Part shown: positions 5,546 to 7,582 of the stretch, in pieces
How positions within the stretch are numbered: the stretch's first letter is position 1
Layout of the letters: the number at the start of each line of letters is the position of its first letter
Assembly (NCBI GenBank): GCA_029778965.1
Contig: JAKPBL010000022.1
Coordinates: forward strand, 1 to 7,582
Origin: Bacteroidota bacterium
GTDB lineage: Bacteria; Bacteroidota; Bacteroidia; Chitinophagales; Chitinophagaceae
Direction of reading: 5' to 3'
Length of the DNA: 7,582 nucleotides
Translations under genes and position numbers: made by a program
The notes under the pieces: model-generated
The model's input: the letters and a program-made list of their open reading frames with translations, nothing else
What the model was told of the DNA's origin: nothing
Databases searched by the model: none

Positions 5546-5561
5546 CCGTTCAAAACCGCTC

Positions 5562-6287
5562 TCACAATTTCCTGATCTTGATATTCCTGAACCACACCGC
5601 ATTGCCATGGTCCTGCAGCGCAATATGGCCTGATTTGAATTTGCCGAAGTCGGGCATGTCTTTGAACTTGCTGCCGGCGATCAGCTTACGCCAGTTGTCA
5701 TCCCACATGGTAGTCTTTACCGTAGTAACGCCGTTGAGCTTGATCTCGAGGCTGCCTCGGTTGTGGATGATATCGACATGGTTCCATTCGCCTGCCGGCT
5801 TAACGGGTTCCGTGCTCGATGCAATCAGGTCGTACAGGTCGGAAGCACGGTGCTTGTAGATTTTTGCATCGGGATGGCCGTTGTTGTCGAGCACCTGGAT
5901 CTCCGGACCGGTAACCCATACCCATTCGTATTTAGACGGGTCGTCTTGCGCATCGATGATGATACCGCTGTTGCCGTTGGTAGAGATCTTCCAGTCGAGG
6001 GTCAGGTGGTAGTTCTCAAATTCCTCGTTCGACACCAGGTCGCCTTTCTCCGTGCTGCCGGTATTGATGGCAATGGCATCGTCGTCGATTTTCCAGCGCG
6101 CGTTCACGCCGCTGTTGCCGTTGTACGAGTGCCAGCCATAAAACGACTTGCCGTCGAAGAGCAGCTTCCAGCCGTTCTTCGCCTCACTGGCCGTCAGTGT
6201 ATTGGGTGTACCGGCCGCTTTTTTCTGCGACGAACAGCCGGCCAGCGCCAATGCGGCGAAGGCAAGCGAAAAGAGTGTTGGTTTCAT
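5562..6287 (-). CDS. DUF1080 / 3-keto-disaccharide hydrolase domain lipoprotein
   Basis: This is a 241-residue protein starting at ATG 6287-6285. A lipoprotein signal (MKPTLFSLAFAALALAGC, Cys18) predicts an envelope anchor. A single jelly-roll domain (about 37-241) matches the family known as DUF1080 or 3-keto-disaccharide hydrolase (PF06439). Visible marks are GWKLLFDGKSFYGWHSY (39-55), LTLDWKIS with GNSGIII (95-111), GPEIQVLDNNGHPD (127-140), ASDLYDLIA (148-156), GEWNHVDII (167-175), and the closing SGHIALQDHG...VWFRNIKIR (219-239). Length is normal for the single-domain form. Family members have been shown to hydrolyse or otherwise cleave glycosides oxidised at C3, which agrees with the cytochrome and isomerase genes upstream. 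It is the last gene of the visible operon, starting 9 bases after the cytochrome stop, and is followed by the bidirectional terminator. Confidence 0.92.
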   Translation of the reverse strand: MKPTLFSLAFAALALAGCSSQKKAAGTPNTLTASEAKNGWKLLFDGKSFYGWHSYNGNSGVNARWKIDDDAIAINTGSTEKGDLVSNEEFENYHLTLDWKISTNGNSGIIIDAQDDPSKYEWVWVTGPEIQVLDNNGHPDAKIYKHRASDLYDLIASSTEPVKPAGEWNHVDIIHNRGSLEIKLNGVTTVKTTMWDDNWRKLIAGSKFKDMPDFGKFKSGHIALQDHGNAVWFRNIKIRKL

Positions 6288-6296
6288 TCGCGCTGC

Positions 6297-6692
6297 TTAT
6301 TGGTTTTTGAGCGAAAGGATGTATTTAACGATGGCTTGTGCATCGTCTTCCGAAATCTGCGGATGTCCGGCCATGGCGACTTCGCCCCATACACCGCTAC
6401 CGCCATTGATGATTTTATCGGCCAGCAACTTGATATTTGCATCGGTCGCTTCATATTTTTTGGCTACGTCCACATACGAAGGGCCGATCACTTTCTCATT
6501 TACTTTGTGACAGGTCAGGCAGTCGCTGCCGGCAATGAGTTCAATGGCTTTGTCGTTCGCGGCATCTGCTGCCGGGGTTTCGGCGGGGGCGGCTTCGGTC
6601 GTTGCGCTGTTTGTCTTCTTTTCTCCGTCGGATGATCCGCCGCAGGCGAAAATCAGTGTGCTGATGCCTGCCATCAAAAGGATTTTTTTCAT
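6297..6692 (-). CDS. Lipoprotein c-type cytochrome (class I, cytochrome c551-like)
   Basis: This is a 131-residue protein. It has a lipoprotein signal with Cys17 (LIFAC), a flexible Ala/Glu/Thr/Pro-rich linker (about 20-45) that would hold the haem domain off the membrane, and then a single haem domain (about 46-131). The haem is attached at CLTCH (Cys58, Cys61, His62 as proximal ligand); IGPSY (69-73) follows, and GVWGEVAMAGHP (100-111) offers Met107 as the sixth ligand. The last helix DAQAIVKYILSL (117-128) is typical of small class I cytochromes. It is expected to carry single electrons in the periplasm. Its position between a sugar isomerase-like gene and a 3-keto-sugar hydrolase gene suggests that it accepts electrons from a sugar 3-dehydrogenase, which is not in the window. 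Gaps to both neighbours are short (15 and 9 bases), supporting one operon. Confidence 0.93.
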   Translation of the reverse strand: MKKILLMAGISTLIFACGGSSDGEKKTNSATTEAAPAETPAADAANDKAIELIAGSDCLTCHKVNEKVIGPSYVDVAKKYEATDANIKLLADKIINGGSGVWGEVAMAGHPQISEDDAQAIVKYILSLKNQ

Positions 6693-6707
6693 TTGTCGTT
6701 TGTTTAT

Positions 6708-7582
6708 TTAGATACCCAATATTTTTTTGTTAAACGCTTCATCCGATCCCGTGCCGGCAAAATCATCGAATGCTTTTTCGGTTACGCGGATGATGTGGTC
6801 ACGAATAAAGATAGCACCTTCTGCCGCACCATCCTCGGGATGTTTCAAACAACATTCCCATTCCATGACCGCCCATCCTTTGTAGTCGTATTGCGCCAGC
6901 TTGCTGAACACGGCGCTGAAGTCCACCTGTCCGTCGCCCAGCGAACGGAACCGGCCTGCGCGATCGACCCAGCCCTGGTAGCCGCCATATACGCCCTGAC
7001 GTCCCGTAGGATTGAATTCGGCATCTTTCACATGGAACATTTTGATGCGCTCGTGGAAGATATCGATGTAGTCAAGATAGTTCAGGCACTGCAGTACAAA
7101 GTGACTTGGATCATATAGCAGGCAGGCGCGGGGATGGTAATTTACTTTTTCGAGGAAGAGTTCGTAGCTGGCGCCGTCGTGCAGGTCTTCGCCGGGATGT
7201 ATCTCATAACAGAGATCCACACCCGAAGCATCGAATGCGTCGAGAATAGGCTTCCAGCGGCGGGCCAGCTCGGTGAAACCGGTTTCTACCAGCCCCGCGG
7301 GGCGCTGCGGCCAGGGATACACGGTATGCCATAACAGCGCACCGCTGAAAGTGCCATGCGCTTTCAGTCCCAGGTTTTCCGATGCCTTCGCGGCCCATTT
7401 CAATTGTTGTGTAGCCCATTCCGATTTTGCTTTCAGGTCGCCTTTCAACGCCGCAGGGGCAAATCCGTCGAACAATTCATTATAGGCAGGATGGGTGGCC
7501 ACGAGCTGACCCTGAAGATGGGTGCTGAGCTCCGTAATCTCGAGGCCGGTGTCGTTTACTTTTCCTTTCAGCTCATCGGCAT
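6708..7582 (-). CDS. Sugar phosphate isomerase/epimerase family TIM-barrel protein, 5' partial
   Basis: The frame stays open to the right window edge, so the start lies outside; a GTG at 7502 is internal and not the real start. 290 residues are visible. Metal-site residues of the xylose-isomerase-like TIM barrel are recognisable: Glu126 in CYEIHPGED, Asp157 and His160 in YDPSHF, His183 in MFHVKDAEF, and Glu240 in VMEWECC. The segment after HVKDAEFNPTG, with GVYGGYQGW and then GRFRSLGDGQVDF, is the extended loop found in the longer members (about 340-350 residues), so roughly 50-60 residues are missing. Such enzymes isomerise or epimerise sugars or cleave keto sugars, and the substrate cannot be read from sequence. 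In Bacteroidota they often sit beside Gfo/Idh or GMC dehydrogenases and DUF1080 proteins. It is the first visible gene of the leftward operon; the cytochrome gene starts 15 bases after its stop. Confidence 0.92.
   Translation of the reverse strand, partial: ADELKGKVNDTGLEITELSTHLQGQLVATHPAYNELFDGFAPAALKGDLKAKSEWATQQLKWAAKASENLGLKAHGTFSGALLWHTVYPWPQRPAGLVETGFTELARRWKPILDAFDASGVDLCYEIHPGEDLHDGASYELFLEKVNYHPRACLLYDPSHFVLQCLNYLDYIDIFHERIKMFHVKDAEFNPTGRQGVYGGYQGWVDRAGRFRSLGDGQVDFSAVFSKLAQYDYKGWAVMEWECCLKHPEDGAAEGAIFIRDHIIRVTEKAFDDFAGTGSDEAFNKKILGI

Noticed and set aside
5318..5623. 101-residue - strand frame over the terminator and repeats
   Set aside because: It reads through a perfect terminator hairpin and the tandem repeats and overlaps the 3' end of the DUF1080 gene; no protein-like features.
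5763..6635. 290-residue open frame on the + strand
   Set aside because: It lies entirely antisense to the DUF1080 and cytochrome genes, which have clear domains and signal peptides. Its translation is low-complexity Val/Arg/Gly-rich with no family features, as expected from GC-rich shadow frames.
1..7582. tRNA, rRNA, transposase or integrase genes
   Set aside because: None seen on either strand: no cloverleaf-like segment, no DDE or tyrosine-recombinase motifs in any frame.

Overview
The window looks like chromosomal DNA of a Bacteroidota bacterium, most likely of the Chitinophagaceae type. The pointers are several short lipoproteins with N-terminal lipoboxes, start codons without Shine-Dalgarno sequences, a membrane-anchored LytTR regulator, and a DUF1080 / cytochrome c / TIM-barrel isomerase operon of a kind common in that phylum. 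The assignment is inference from gene content; no rRNA or marker gene is present.

Left part (1-4127), all on the + strand: the 3' end of a dihydrofolate-reductase-like (RibD C-terminal) protein, a four-helix membrane protein with a C-terminal LytTR DNA-binding domain, a lipoprotein intradiol-dioxygenase homologue, a two-helix membrane protein of unknown function, a small Cys-containing lipoprotein, and an MgtC/SapB-family membrane protein. These genes look like an accessory assortment and do not form an obvious pathway. A 266-base gap before the MgtC gene holds what looks like a decayed 3' end of a PhnA-like gene. It matches, in the same orientation, the 3' end of the intact PhnA-like gene on the other side of mgtC.

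Middle (4128-5561): a convergent junction with a hairpin, the intact PhnA-domain protein (- strand), a divergent secreted or membrane protein with two glycine-rich helices (+ strand), a strong bidirectional terminator, and several short repeats. The repeats include heptad arrays (TTTGAGG type) present in opposite orientations on either side of the glycine-rich gene, and a 17-base tandem repeat.

Right part (5562-7582), all on the - strand and visibly richer in GC: a three-gene operon running right to left. It encodes a sugar phosphate isomerase/epimerase-type TIM barrel (N-terminus outside the window), a lipoprotein c-type cytochrome, and a lipoprotein with a DUF1080 (3-keto-disaccharide hydrolase) domain. 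Together they suggest periplasmic oxidation and cleavage of sugars by the 3-keto route, with the cytochrome taking electrons from a dehydrogenase encoded outside the window. No complete new defence or mobile system was found. The least expected items are the PhnA relic flanking mgtC and the inverted heptad repeats.
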